Program-made: the position numbers and the translations under genes | The notes under the pieces: model-generated | The model's database searches: none | Told to the model about the DNA's origin: nothing | The model's input: the letters and a program-made list of their open reading frames with translations, nothing else | From: Methylobacterium sp. BTF04 | GTDB lineage: Bacteria > Pseudomonadota > Alphaproteobacteria > Rhizobiales > Beijerinckiaceae | NCBI RefSeq assembly: GCF_010692745.1 | Contig: NZ_JAAHTB010000042.1 | Span: forward strand, 1-32,162 | DNA length: 32,162 nt | Reading direction: 5' to 3' | Part shown: piece by piece, positions 7,405 through 18,199 of the stretch | How the letters are laid out: every line of letters begins with the position of its first letter | How positions within the stretch are numbered: the stretch's first letter is position 1

Positions 7405-9555
7405 ATGCTTCGTGCGCACACGGCTGAATCCTCCGCATCGGAGGACAGCCGCTCATTGGCTGCCGGTGGCAGTATCAGTCTTCAGGCGATCGGTGCGGCG
7501 CTGCGCCGATCCACAGGGATCGTCATCGCCTCGATCGTCATCTGTGTCTCCGCCGCGGCCTTGTTCTGCTTTTTCAGCGTCCCAACCTACATCGCCACGG
7601 CCCAGCTCCTGATCGAACCACAGAAGCAACAGCAGCTTCTGTGGTTCGAGCCTGGTATGCTCGATCTCACGCTCGACAACGCTCAGGTGGAAAGTCAGGT
7701 CGAGATCCTGCGGTCGGAGCGTCTGGCAGGCGCCGTCGTGACAGACCTGAAGCTGCTGCAGGAGCCGGAGTTTCGCGGCGCCGTTGGCACGACGGCGCCG
7801 ACGGATGGACGTCCCGAGACGATCGCCGAGGCCCGCCACCGATCGCGTGAGACGACTGCGCTGCTGGCCAAGCATGTCGGCGTGCGCCGGGTCGGCCAAT
7901 CCTACGTGATCGAACTGACGGCCTGGTCCTACCAGCCCGACCTCGCCGCAGCGATCGCGAATGCCTACGCCTCCGCCTATCTGCGGGATCAGTTCGACGC
8001 CAAGTCTCAGGCCGCGCGCCAGGGCGTCGATTGGCTCAAGGAGCGCATCGGCGAATTGCGTGTCACGCTGAACGACGCCGCGCGCGCCGTCGAGGACTTC
8101 AAGGCCCGCAACGAGCTCGTCACGTCGACCGGCGGGTTGCTCGTCGAGCAGCAGCTCAGCGAGACGAACACGCAGTACGTGTCGGCCCAATCGCAGACAG
8201 CGCAGGCCTCCGCCCGCCTGGAGCGCATCCGCGCCGTCGGCCGGGCGGCGGACGGAAGCGCTTCGGTGATCGAGGCCCTGAACAATCCGGTGATCACCAA
8301 GCTGCGCGAGCGCCAGCAGGATGCAAGCCTGCACGAGGCGGAATTGCGCGACCGCTACGGCCCGGATCATGAATCCGTGGCCAATGCCCGCCGCGACGTC
8401 GCCAAGGCCGAGGCCGAGATCGCGACCGAACTCCAGCGGATCTCCCAGACCTATCTCAGCGACTACGAGGTCGCCACCAGCCGCGAGCGCAACCTGCGGG
8501 CGCAGATCCACACCCTGGTGGCGGAGGTCGAGCGGCGCCGGCAATCCAAGGTCGTCCTGTCGGAGCTCGAGGCGCAAGCCGAGAGCTACCGCAAGATGTA
8601 CCAGAACCTTTTGGAGAAGCTGACCGAGACCGCGCAGAAGGAGACGCTTCCGGTCTCCAGCGCTCGGATCGTCGCGGCCGCCACGGCGCCGCTGGGCAAG
8701 AGCAGCCCCAAGACCAGCCTGCTCCTCGCGCTCGGGGGCGCCTTCGGCCTCCTCGGCGGCATCGTGATCGGGACCGTGCGGAACAGCCTGGACCGGAGCG
8801 TGCGCACGCCCAACGATATCACGGACTCGACCAATCTCGATTGCCTCGGCCTGATCCCGGTGGTCCAGAGCCCGAAGCACGGCGAGACCACCGACGAGCG
8901 GTCCGATCCGCTGCGCTATGTCGTGGTGGAATCGCCGTTCTCACCGTTCACCCGGGCATTGCGCGGTGTGAAGCTGACGATCGACGCGTGCCGCGAGGGC
9001 CGCACCACCACCACCCTCGGGATCGCCTCGGTGGCGACCGGCGAGGGCAAGAGCAGCATCGCGCTCAACCTCGCCGCGCTCTACGCGCAGGCGAACTTTC
9101 GGACGCTCCTCATCGATGCCGACTTCCTGAACGCCGCGCTCACACGGATGAACGCCCCCACCGCTACGGAGGGGCTCATCGAGATGCTGGCCGATGTCGG
9201 AGACTTGGTGCTTCCGACCGCTTTGCCCAATCTGTCCTTCCTGCCGCTGGTCACCGACCAGCGACTGGTGCAGTCGAGCGATATCCTCAGTTCGCGTCAG
9301 GCCCACAGCCTCCTCGACTCGTTCGCGACGGCCTACGACGTCGTCATCGTCGACCTCACCGCGATGCGTGAATCCGTCGACGTGCGGGCGGTCTGCCGCC
9401 TCCTCGATGGCCTCGTCCTCGTCGCGGCCTGGGGAGAGACGCAGACCGGCACCCTGGCCGAGGCCGCCGCCGCCCTCGAGGCCGCTCAAGCTCACGTGTT
9501 CGGCGTGGTGATCAACAAGGTCCGCGACACCGCCTCCGTGACCCGAGCGATCTGA
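7405..9555 (+). CDS. exoP: Polysaccharide co-polymerase with cytoplasmic kinase-like domain (ExoP/Wzc type)
   Basis: A 716-residue inner membrane protein that sets chain length and couples polymerisation to export. Membrane helix 1 lies near residues 39-59, followed by a Wzz domain and a long periplasmic coiled coil. A Pro-containing segment leads into helix 2 (about 436-458). The cytoplasmic domain has Walker A ATGEGKSS (544-551), Walker A' LLIDADF and Walker B VVIVDLT, as in BY-kinases. The protein ends soon after GVVINKV, and I see no tyrosine-rich C-terminal tail, normally the autophosphorylation site. I take the ATG at 7405, with AAGGGG upstream; a GTG at 7375 would add ten residues. It follows exoY on the same strand after a 157-bp gap. 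Confidence 0.9.
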   Translation: MLRAHTAESSASEDSRSLAAGGSISLQAIGAALRRSTGIVIASIVICVSAAALFCFFSVPTYIATAQLLIEPQKQQQLLWFEPGMLDLTLDNAQVESQVEILRSERLAGAVVTDLKLLQEPEFRGAVGTTAPTDGRPETIAEARHRSRETTALLAKHVGVRRVGQSYVIELTAWSYQPDLAAAIANAYASAYLRDQFDAKSQAARQGVDWLKERIGELRVTLNDAARAVEDFKARNELVTSTGGLLVEQQLSETNTQYVSAQSQTAQASARLERIRAVGRAADGSASVIEALNNPVITKLRERQQDASLHEAELRDRYGPDHESVANARRDVAKAEAEIATELQRISQTYLSDYEVATSRERNLRAQIHTLVAEVERRRQSKVVLSELEAQAESYRKMYQNLLEKLTETAQKETLPVSSARIVAAATAPLGKSSPKTSLLLALGGAFGLLGGIVIGTVRNSLDRSVRTPNDITDSTNLDCLGLIPVVQSPKHGETTDERSDPLRYVVVESPFSPFTRALRGVKLTIDACREGRTTTTLGIASVATGEGKSSIALNLAALYAQANFRTLLIDADFLNAALTRMNAPTATEGLIEMLADVGDLVLPTALPNLSFLPLVTDQRLVQSSDILSSRQAHSLLDSFATAYDVVIVDLTAMRESVDVRAVCRLLDGLVLVAAWGETQTGTLAEAAAALEAAQAHVFGVVINKVRDTASVTRAI

Positions 9556-9576
9556 GAGGTTTGTCGATGCGCCCCC

Positions 9577-9619
9577 TCACCCGCCTCATGCCGACACGCC
9601 GGCATCACCGGGTGGGTGA
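9577..9619. terminator. Imperfect hairpin between convergent exoP and exoF
   Basis: The inner stem ATGCCG/CGGCAT (9588-9593 with 9600-9605) is flanked by an outer stem TCACCCGCC (9577-9585) against GGTGGGTGA (9611-9619) with one mismatch. It starts 21 bp after the exoP stop codon, where transcripts converge, so it may serve both directions. No T-run follows on either side. The gap 9556-9788 holds no gene. Confidence 0.45.
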
Positions 9620-9788
9620 AGGACGCAGCGGCACGCCTGAGCGCCGGGACACGGGCGGCGCAGCATGGGCCGGAGACCTGGCGACAGCGCGGCGCCACGG
9701 ATTTGCGGTGACACCTGGCCCTTGTGCGGGACCGGACCGTCCGACGTCGGCGCGGGACCGGCCAGCCCCGCGCCGAAGCATCCCTGTC

Positions 9789-11105
9789 TTACGGGACCGA
9801 AGCGACGCTGCCCGGCCTGACCGTTGCGTCGGATGCCTTGGAAATCGGCGGGGCGCCGTCGACGAATTCGCCATCCACCTTCAGCACGTCGCCGGGCTCC
9901 ATCGGATCGGTCTCGCGGGTGGCAATCTCGCGGGGGCCATCGGGGCTCTGGCGGACCACCACGAAAACCGGCCGGCGGCGGCCGCGCTCGGAGCGGGCGT
10001 CGTCCAGCATCTTCGGCGCGATGGTCTCGCTGTCCGTCAGAAGGTTGCGCGTCATCTGCGCCCGCTCGTCCAGCTTGGCCAGCTTGGTCTGCGTCTCGCG
10101 CAGATCGGCCAGCACCGTGCTCTGACGCTGGTTCTTCAGATCCAGGATCGTGCGGTCGTTGCGGCTGATATCCTGGCGGGCACGCGAGATCGCCAGCACC
10201 GTGTCGAGCTTGGTGCTCTCCATCTGGGCCACCGTCTGCTCCAGGGCGAGCTGACGCGGGCTGATCGACAACCCGCGCTGGACCAGTTCGGCGATGCTGT
10301 CGAGCTCTTTGCGCGCCAGGGTGAGCTGGCGATCCTGCGAGACGATCTTGGCCTGCAACGTCGCGATCTCGGTGGCGATGAGCTGCTTGGCCTGGTTCAG
10401 GGCCTCGATCTGCGACAGCAAGGCCGTGCGACGGGCCTCGAACAGGGCGGTTTCCTCGCGGATCGCATCCGCCACGTTGGGCACGGCGCGCTGGCTCAGG
10501 ATCGCGTCGGGAAACGTCAGGGTGGTGCCGTCGCGCATCTCGAGTTCGAGGCGGACGCGCCGGACCATCAGGGCACTCCGCTCGATGCCGATGTCCTGCA
10601 GGTCGCCGCGCGAGCTGATGGCTTCGCGCGCCAGACGCATCGCCCCGAGCTCGGGCGGCCGGTAGAATCCACCGGCGAGGCCCACAGCCTGCAGTACCGT
10701 GAGCTGCGGCCGGTAGGGATAGGCGCCCGGCTTGTCGACCTGGCCCACCACGTAGATCGGCCGGAACTGCGAGACCTCCACCGAGGCGTCGGGACGCTGC
10801 GTCAGACCGACCTTGCGCTGCATCCGCTCGCCGATCGCCAGGGCGATCTCCTCCGTGGTGCGTCCGCCGGCCTCGATCTCACCGATCAGCGGCAGGAAGA
10901 GCCGTCCGCCGGCATCCACCGAGAATTCCCCGCTCATCGCGGTCCATTCGTAGCTCTCGCCCTTGGCGGCGCGCCATTCGTTGACGCGCAGGCGAATGCG
11001 GTCCTCGGGACCGAGGCGGTACCGATCCGGTCCGGCCGCGGCGGTTCCGAGCGGCAGTGTGAAGAGGCTTCCGGCCAGCAATGCGCGCGCAACGAGATGC
11101 AACAT
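9789..11105 (-). CDS. exoF: Polysaccharide export protein, ExoF type
   Basis: A 438-residue protein with a signal peptide (residues 1-24, ending GTAAAG) and no lipobox cysteine, as in S. meliloti ExoF (about 420 residues). A poly-export domain spans about 26-113 (YRLGPEDRIRLRV, GRLFLPLIGEI). A SLBB-like segment follows (PIYVVGQVDKPGAYPY), then a long periplasmic coiled coil at about 205-365. It would sit in the periplasm or outer membrane and form the export route with the ExoP-type protein. GGGAG lies 9 nt before the ATG. It is divergent from the GT2 gene across an AT-rich gap (11106-11262) and convergent with exoP. ExoF and ExoP usually work as a pair, supporting one EPS export machine here. 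Confidence 0.88.
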   Translation of the reverse strand: MLHLVARALLAGSLFTLPLGTAAAGPDRYRLGPEDRIRLRVNEWRAAKGESYEWTAMSGEFSVDAGGRLFLPLIGEIEAGGRTTEEIALAIGERMQRKVGLTQRPDASVEVSQFRPIYVVGQVDKPGAYPYRPQLTVLQAVGLAGGFYRPPELGAMRLAREAISSRGDLQDIGIERSALMVRRVRLELEMRDGTTLTFPDAILSQRAVPNVADAIREETALFEARRTALLSQIEALNQAKQLIATEIATLQAKIVSQDRQLTLARKELDSIAELVQRGLSISPRQLALEQTVAQMESTKLDTVLAISRARQDISRNDRTILDLKNQRQSTVLADLRETQTKLAKLDERAQMTRNLLTDSETIAPKMLDDARSERGRRRPVFVVVRQSPDGPREIATRETDPMEPGDVLKVDGEFVDGAPPISKASDATVRPGSVASVP

Positions 11106-11262
11106 GGGTTCCGTCTCCCGCCGAGTCGTCGGAATAGGGTCGGCGTGGCGTTAGATTTCCTAAATATTCGATTGCCGTCAACATGATTATTTTGCAATAC
11201 AGATAGATTTTATCGAATTTATATCAAATAGTAATTGACATAAATCCAATGGAGACAGGTCG
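11106..11262. promoter_or_regulatory. AT-rich divergent promoter gap (exoF / GT2)
   Basis: A 157-bp gap, AT-rich at 11155-11250, between genes reading outward, so it should hold both promoters. TTGACA at 11235-11240 (plus) and TTGACG around 11176-11181 (minus) are possible -35 elements, but neither has a clear -10 at the right distance. The AAAAACCTGAC motif is not present. Confidence 0.4.
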
Positions 11263-12567
11263 ATGTTCGATGTGTTCCTGCCGAGCTCTAGAAGTCGCCG
11301 TATCGTTTCATTTCGGGCGATGCGCGGTCGGCTTCCGTTTCGGGTCGCCGCATCCACACCGTCTCGACGGCCGACGACATCCGAAGGGCAATCCACCGGA
11401 ACCCCGTTCCGGCCGTCGGAGCGCTCACCGGTCGCCGTTCACGGCGAGACTTCGGCGCCATCGTCGTCCGAGAGGGCATGGTGGGAGTTGGCGTTGGGAG
11501 CGCCCAGACTTGCGGGGCTGGTTTTGGGCGGTCTTGCCGCGGCGGCTCTCGCGCGTCTGTGGATTTCGAGCCTCTTCATCGGCGGTCATCTCCTCGCCTG
11601 GATCGATGGCCTCTCGCTCGAGGCTGCGGCACGGGCGCCGGTCCGGTCCGGCGGCCCGCCCGGACCCGCGCCCGTGCGCCTCCGAATCGCCGTCGGGCTC
11701 GCCACTGCGGGGCGCCCTGCCATCGTCGGTGAGACCTTGATGCGAATCGCCCGCCAGACGCGGCCTCCGGATGTGGTTCTGGTCTGCGCGCCGACGGAGG
11801 CCGATGTCTCCCGGGATGTCTTGGCAAGCGGTCGGCCCGACTTTCCCGCCACCGAAATCCTGTTCGGAGCCCGCGGCCTGACGCGCCAACGCAACGCCAT
11901 CCTCGACCGGTTGCCGGATGCCGACATCATCTGCTTCTTCGACGACGACTTCGTGCCGGATCGGGATTATCTCGCCGCGCTGGAGCGGGCCTTCCTCCAG
12001 GATCAAACGTTGGTCGGCGCGACCGGAGCGGTGATCGCCGACGGGATTACGGGACCGGGCTACAGCTTCGCCGAGGCCGATGCCCTGTTGGCGCAGCGTA
12101 GCCGAACCGACACGGCGGCGGCCACGCCGGTCTACAATGCTTATGGCTGCAACATGGCCTTCCGGCTTCGGCAGATCCGTGCCGCTAATCTGCGCTTCGA
12201 CGAGCGCCTGCCGCGCTATGGCTGGCTCGAGGATGTCGATTTCAGTCGGCGCGCCGCCCGGTTCGGCACCCTCGCGCGCATCGAAGGCGCAGTCGGGGTG
12301 CATCTCGGCACCAAGGGCGGGCGCCAATCGGGGTTGTGCTTCGGCTATTCGCAGATCGCCAACCCGGTCCACCTCGTGCGCAAGGGAAGTTACGCGTGGC
12401 CGCGGGCCGCCTGGCTGATGAGCCGGAACCTCGGGATGAACCTGGTGCGGGCATCGAGGCCGGAGCCCCATATCGACCGCCGTGGCCGCGTCGCCGGCAA
12501 CTTCGCCGCGCTCCGTGACTTCCTGCGCGGCCGCCTCGACCCCGAACGGATCGAGGGCTTGTCGTGA
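11263..12567 (+). CDS. Family 2 glycosyltransferase with N-terminal membrane segment
   Basis: A 434-residue protein with a GT-A fold core. It shows IAVGLATAGRP near residue 147, an Asp triplet (227-229) in CFFDDDFVPD that binds the metal and sugar nucleotide, and WLEDVDFSRRA with Glu323-Asp324 as likely catalytic acids. The first 70 residues are Ser/Arg/Pro-rich and look disordered, followed by a hydrophobic stretch (about 76-112) that may anchor it in the membrane. It would add one sugar to the lipid-linked repeat unit; donor and linkage are unknown. The ATG at 11263 has GGAGACAGG upstream, though the odd N-terminus leaves room for a later start. Its stop is 20 bp before the next gene's ATG, so the two are surely co-transcribed. 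Confidence 0.85.
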   Translation: MFDVFLPSSRSRRIVSFRAMRGRLPFRVAASTPSRRPTTSEGQSTGTPFRPSERSPVAVHGETSAPSSSERAWWELALGAPRLAGLVLGGLAAAALARLWISSLFIGGHLLAWIDGLSLEAAARAPVRSGGPPGPAPVRLRIAVGLATAGRPAIVGETLMRIARQTRPPDVVLVCAPTEADVSRDVLASGRPDFPATEILFGARGLTRQRNAILDRLPDADIICFFDDDFVPDRDYLAALERAFLQDQTLVGATGAVIADGITGPGYSFAEADALLAQRSRTDTAAATPVYNAYGCNMAFRLRQIRAANLRFDERLPRYGWLEDVDFSRRAARFGTLARIEGAVGVHLGTKGGRQSGLCFGYSQIANPVHLVRKGSYAWPRAAWLMSRNLGMNLVRASRPEPHIDRRGRVAGNFAALRDFLRGRLDPERIEGLS

Positions 12568-12587
12568 TGCCGGCGCAGGAGACGACG

Positions 12588-13874
12588 ATGATCGATCGGG
12601 TGGTCGTGATCAGTGACGATGCGGTGGAGAGCGGTGGTGCCGCGGGCATCGCCCTACGCTCGGTGCGCATGCTGAGCGAGCGGGGGATTCCCGTCACCGT
12701 GCTCAACGGCAGTCAGGATCCGGGGACCCAGCAACCCGGCGTCGACCTGCGATCGCTCGGCGGCCAGAGCCTGCTGCAGGGCGGCCGCGGGCGTGCGGCG
12801 GCGCGCGGATTGTTCAGCCGGCCGGCGCTGAACTTCGTCGACGGCTGGATCCGGGCCAACGACACGCCGGGGACGGTCTACCACCTGCACAACTGGCACA
12901 AGGTGCTCTCGCCGGCGGTCTTCCTGCCTTTGCGGCGGGTGGCCGACCGGCTGGTGGTCACCGCCCACGATTATTTCCTGGTCTGCCCGAACGGGGGCCA
13001 GTTCGACTTCCCGCAAGGGCAGGCCTGTGAGCGCGATCCGATGTCGCTCGGCTGCATCACGACGAATTGCGATCGGCGGCACTATGCGCACAAGCTGTGG
13101 CGGGTCGCCCGCCAAGCGGTCCGCCACATGGCGATGGATCTCGGGCGGTCGCCGGCGACGGTGGTCGCGGTTCATGAAGGCATGCGCCCCTATCTGGCGC
13201 GCGGCGGCATCCCGCAGGACCGGATCGCGGTCCTGCGCAATCCCGTGGTGCCCTGGCGGACCGAGCGGGTACGCGCCGAACAGAACCGGTCGATCCTGTT
13301 CGTCGGGCGCCTCGAGCGGGACAAGGGCGTCGATGTCGTCGCGGCCGCAGCCCGCGAGGCCGGCGTATCGCTCAGGATCGTCGGCGACGGCCCGCTCCGG
13401 ACCGAACTGAGCGAATCCTATCCGGAGGTGCGGATGATGGGCTGGCGCTCGCCGGCCGAGATCGCTGACCTCGTGGCCGATGCCCGCCTGCTGGTGGTCC
13501 CGACCCGGTGGCGCGAGACCTTCGGCCTCGTCACGCTGGAGGCGGTGATGAGCGGACTGCCGGCGCTGGTCTCACGCCACGCGCTGATCACGCCCGAGGT
13601 GGTCGATCTCGGCTGTGCGGAGGCGTGCGATCCCTATGCCCCCAACGAGCTCGCCGCCCAGTTGCGACGGCTTGCCAGGGACGACCTGCAGATTCGCTGG
13701 ATGAGCGAATCCGGGTTCCATCGCGGCGACAGCCTGGCCCCGACACCGGAAGCCTGGTGCGATTCCCTCGTCGACCTCTACCGCAGCAAACTCGCCTCAC
13801 CCGTGCGGGACCAGGCCGCCGTCCCGATGCCCTGGATCGCGGGCGGATTCCGTGCGCCAGCGGCCCGGCCCTAG
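12588..13874 (+). CDS. Family 4 glycosyltransferase
   Basis: A 428-residue GT-B enzyme. The N-terminal domain has VVVISDDAVESGGAAG, HLHNWHK and a Cys-containing insert (VCPNGGQF, then three Cys ending NCDRR) seen in some EPS GT4 enzymes. The C-terminal domain has LFVGRLERDKGVDV and the E-x7-E motif (Glu310, Glu318 in ETFGLVTLE) that holds the nucleotide sugar. It would act at the inner membrane on the growing repeat unit. The frame is open from a GTG at 12564 that overlaps the previous gene. I prefer the ATG at 12588, with AGGAG six bases upstream. It is the second gene of a two-gene unit with the GT2. Confidence 0.9.
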   Translation: MIDRVVVISDDAVESGGAAGIALRSVRMLSERGIPVTVLNGSQDPGTQQPGVDLRSLGGQSLLQGGRGRAAARGLFSRPALNFVDGWIRANDTPGTVYHLHNWHKVLSPAVFLPLRRVADRLVVTAHDYFLVCPNGGQFDFPQGQACERDPMSLGCITTNCDRRHYAHKLWRVARQAVRHMAMDLGRSPATVVAVHEGMRPYLARGGIPQDRIAVLRNPVVPWRTERVRAEQNRSILFVGRLERDKGVDVVAAAAREAGVSLRIVGDGPLRTELSESYPEVRMMGWRSPAEIADLVADARLLVVPTRWRETFGLVTLEAVMSGLPALVSRHALITPEVVDLGCAEACDPYAPNELAAQLRRLARDDLQIRWMSESGFHRGDSLAPTPEAWCDSLVDLYRSKLASPVRDQAAVPMPWIAGGFRAPAARP

Positions 13875-13881
13875 GGACAGG

Positions 13882-13892
13882 AAAAACCTGAC
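13882..13892 (+). promoter_or_regulatory. Copy B of the AAAAACCTGAC motif
   Basis: An exact copy located 8 bp after the GT4 stop codon and 186 bp before the GH16 start. Here it also forms a small palindrome, CAGG-AAAAA-CCTG. The surrounding gap (13875-14077) contains no gene and must carry the GH16 promoter. Confidence 0.4.
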
Positions 13893-13956
13893 CCGGCCGC
13901 CCTTTCGACTGTAAGATGTTTGAGACTACCCTTGAGGTGCTGGAAGAATAAAAAAT

Positions 13957-13977
13957 TCCTAGGAGAAAAATCTAGGA
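13957..13977. promoter_or_regulatory. Operator-like inverted repeat upstream of GH16
   Basis: TCCTAG (13957-13962), nine bases, then CTAGGA (13972-13977): a perfect 6-bp dyad in AT-rich DNA 101 bp before the GH16 start codon. The spacing suits a dimeric regulator. No factor can be named. Confidence 0.35.
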
Positions 13978-14077
13978 TGCTCTGGCGTCGAACAATCTGA
14001 GTGCATCGAGTCCTAAACTGGCATTCATGCCGGCTTAACGTTTTTTGCATTTGATCGCCAGGACCCAGGGGCACAGC

Positions 14078-16348
<2,271 letters not shown>

Positions 16349-16396
16349 GTCGCCGAGCGAACCGGCTGAGGCCAGAGTTTCGGTTCAGGCTAATAT

Positions 16397-16421
16397 CGGA
16401 CCGGCTGCGACCGCCGGTCCG
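16397..16421. terminator. Hairpin between convergent GH16 and FkbM genes
   Basis: CGGACCGG (16397-16404) pairs exactly with CCGGTCCG (16414-16421) across a 9-nt loop, in the 81-bp gap where the two genes converge. It has no T-run but is placed as expected for a two-way terminator. Confidence 0.45.
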
Positions 16422-16429
16422 AGGTCATC

Positions 16430-17221
16430 TCACGCCTTCGAATACCACGCATCCCACTGCGAGAATTCTGGGAACCGGCGGATGTAGCCGTTGGATTGCA
16501 TCAGCGTGTCGATGAGGGCCTCGTTCGGGGTGTTGTTGTGCTCGATCGAGAACAGCGACACCGCATAGCGATCGAAGTCGAAAGCCCGCAGGATCTCCAA
16601 CTCACTGCCCTCGGTATCGACCGACATGTAGTCGATGCGCTTTGGCGCCTCGTAGCGTGTGAGAAGATCGTTCAGAGACAGTGTCTCCACAGACATGCGG
16701 GGCGCCGTCTGGCGGGCCGAGGCGAAGTGGTCGTTCGCCGCACAGGTCGCGATCGTGCTGAGCTCGGGATTGTCCGTCGTCACGAACTCGACCGTCTCCC
16801 CGCTGCGCGCGGCCACGCACCGATGATCGATGGCGCAGGTCCGGTTGCGCGCGAGGTCGTCGTGCCAGACCGGGTTGGGCTCGGCCAGGATGCCCGACCA
16901 GCCATACGCGTTCTCGAGAAGCCAGGTGTTGCTGTTGGTCAGCCCGTTGGTCGCGCCGAATTCCACGAAATAGCCCCCGCGCGCATCCTTGGTCTCGAAG
17001 GTCACCCACAGATCCTGGAGGATCTGCGCCTTGGATTGCTTCAGCCGCAGGAAGGTATGGGCGAGGAACCCGACCTCTTCGATCTCCTGCATCCGGGTGA
17101 TCTCTTCCGAGCGCTGTGCCATGGCGTTGAACAGGATCTGGCGCAGATAGCTCTTTTGCGCAGCGCTGTGCGAGATGCCGCCGATCATCTGCTTCACGTG
17201 TGGCTTCATGGCCTGGAGCAT
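16430..17221 (-). CDS. FkbM-family methyltransferase
   Basis: A 263-residue protein with the FkbM core. YFVEFGATNGLTNSNTWLLE is the SAM-binding loop region, followed by GWSGILAEPNP. IDYMSVDTEGSELEILRAFDF is the hallmark second half, then SIEHN. FkbM enzymes O-methylate sugars or polyketides in many polysaccharide loci, so methylation of an EPS sugar or a lipid-linked intermediate is the likely role. I take the ATG at 17221, with AAGGA about 9 nt upstream; an earlier in-frame codon at 17263 would add 14 residues. It is the last gene of the minus-strand run, 82 bp after the preceding methyltransferase. Confidence 0.87.
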   Translation of the reverse strand: MLQAMKPHVKQMIGGISHSAAQKSYLRQILFNAMAQRSEEITRMQEIEEVGFLAHTFLRLKQSKAQILQDLWVTFETKDARGGYFVEFGATNGLTNSNTWLLENAYGWSGILAEPNPVWHDDLARNRTCAIDHRCVAARSGETVEFVTTDNPELSTIATCAANDHFASARQTAPRMSVETLSLNDLLTRYEAPKRIDYMSVDTEGSELEILRAFDFDRYAVSLFSIEHNNTPNEALIDTLMQSNGYIRRFPEFSQWDAWYSKA

Positions 17222-17303
17222 CGGAGTGTTTCCTTGAGAGCGGCGAAGTGAACGGCTGACCAAGCTTTGTGTGAGGACGCGTCGCAGCGGGATCCGCGCC
17301 GCG

Positions 17304-18143
17304 TCAGACCGGGCGCCAGCTCCGCGAGCGGCTGGAGGCCGTTTGCAGTGGCATCTGCCAATCCGCCTTGGCGCCGACGAAATCGCAGTAGCGCGGGTGG
17401 GCGAAGCGATGATGGACGAAGGTCTTGACGTGCCAGTGGTCCGGGATCGCGCGCTTGCTGGCGAGCCCGTGGATCGAGGCGATCTTCATGTCCGCATGCG
17501 TATCGTTGAACTCACGAATCGCGAGCAGCTCTCCGATGAACTCGCAATGCAGCTCCGAATCGTCACCGACGATGTCGTCGAAGTAGAAGAACGCCCGCGG
17601 CAGGAAGAGATCGTGGTTCCGCTCGCACAGGGCGAGCGCCTTCTTCGTCGAGGAGTAATAGTCCATGTCGAACGAGATGAAGCCGATCGGTGCGGGCTTC
17701 ATCGTCTCGGCGAAGGTTTTGATGCCGGCCTCCACGTCGTCGATGACGAGACGGGCGGTGGCGAGGCGCTGGGCGAGCGCATCGAAATCCATCCGGAACT
17801 GGCCGGCCCGCCAGATGAACGGCGCATCGCGATGATCCACCGCCGGCGGCATGCCGGCTCCGGTGTCGAAGCCGTAGACCTCGATGCGCAGGCCGAGCCG
17901 TGCACCGATCTCGGCCGCGACCCGCTCCATCGCGATCAGCCCGTTTCCACCGGCGACGCCGAATTCCAGGGCGCTCATCGCTTCGTAGCCGAGGGCCTTC
18001 GCCTGCAAGGCGGCGTGATAGATCCCGTAGGCGAATTGCGGCCGGTCGAGGGCGTCGTAGCGGATCTTCAGGTCGAGGAAGGGGGTCAGCCGCAAGGCGC
18101 GCCGGCGAAGAGCTCGTCCGATTCGAACGGGGTTCAGCGTCAT
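17304..18143 (-). CDS. SAM-dependent methyltransferase-like protein (TylF/CmcI-like)
   Basis: A 279-residue protein. ALEFGVAGGNGLIAMERVA looks like the SAM-binding glycine loop, YGFDTGAGMP the following acidic strand, and GFISFDMDYYSSTKKAL a metal/substrate-binding segment as in TylF/CmcI-type O-methyltransferases. FFYFDDIVGDD is a further acidic motif. The substrate is unknown; its place between the flippase and FkbM genes suggests a sugar of the EPS. A clear GGAGG lies 8 nt before the ATG. It starts 56 bp after the flippase stop, in the same direction. I am confident of the methyltransferase fold but less so of the subfamily. Confidence 0.75.
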   Translation of the reverse strand: MTLNPVRIGRALRRRALRLTPFLDLKIRYDALDRPQFAYGIYHAALQAKALGYEAMSALEFGVAGGNGLIAMERVAAEIGARLGLRIEVYGFDTGAGMPPAVDHRDAPFIWRAGQFRMDFDALAQRLATARLVIDDVEAGIKTFAETMKPAPIGFISFDMDYYSSTKKALALCERNHDLFLPRAFFYFDDIVGDDSELHCEFIGELLAIREFNDTHADMKIASIHGLASKRAIPDHWHVKTFVHHRFAHPRYCDFVGAKADWQMPLQTASSRSRSWRPV

Positions 18144-18199
18144 GTGATCAACCTCCAGTCAACGCAGACATCGCCGCACGCGGCGTTCGGATCGAGCGA

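Noticed and set aside
7453..8880. A 475-codon minus-strand frame inside exoP
   Set aside because: Antisense shadow of a gene with clear Wzz and Walker motifs.
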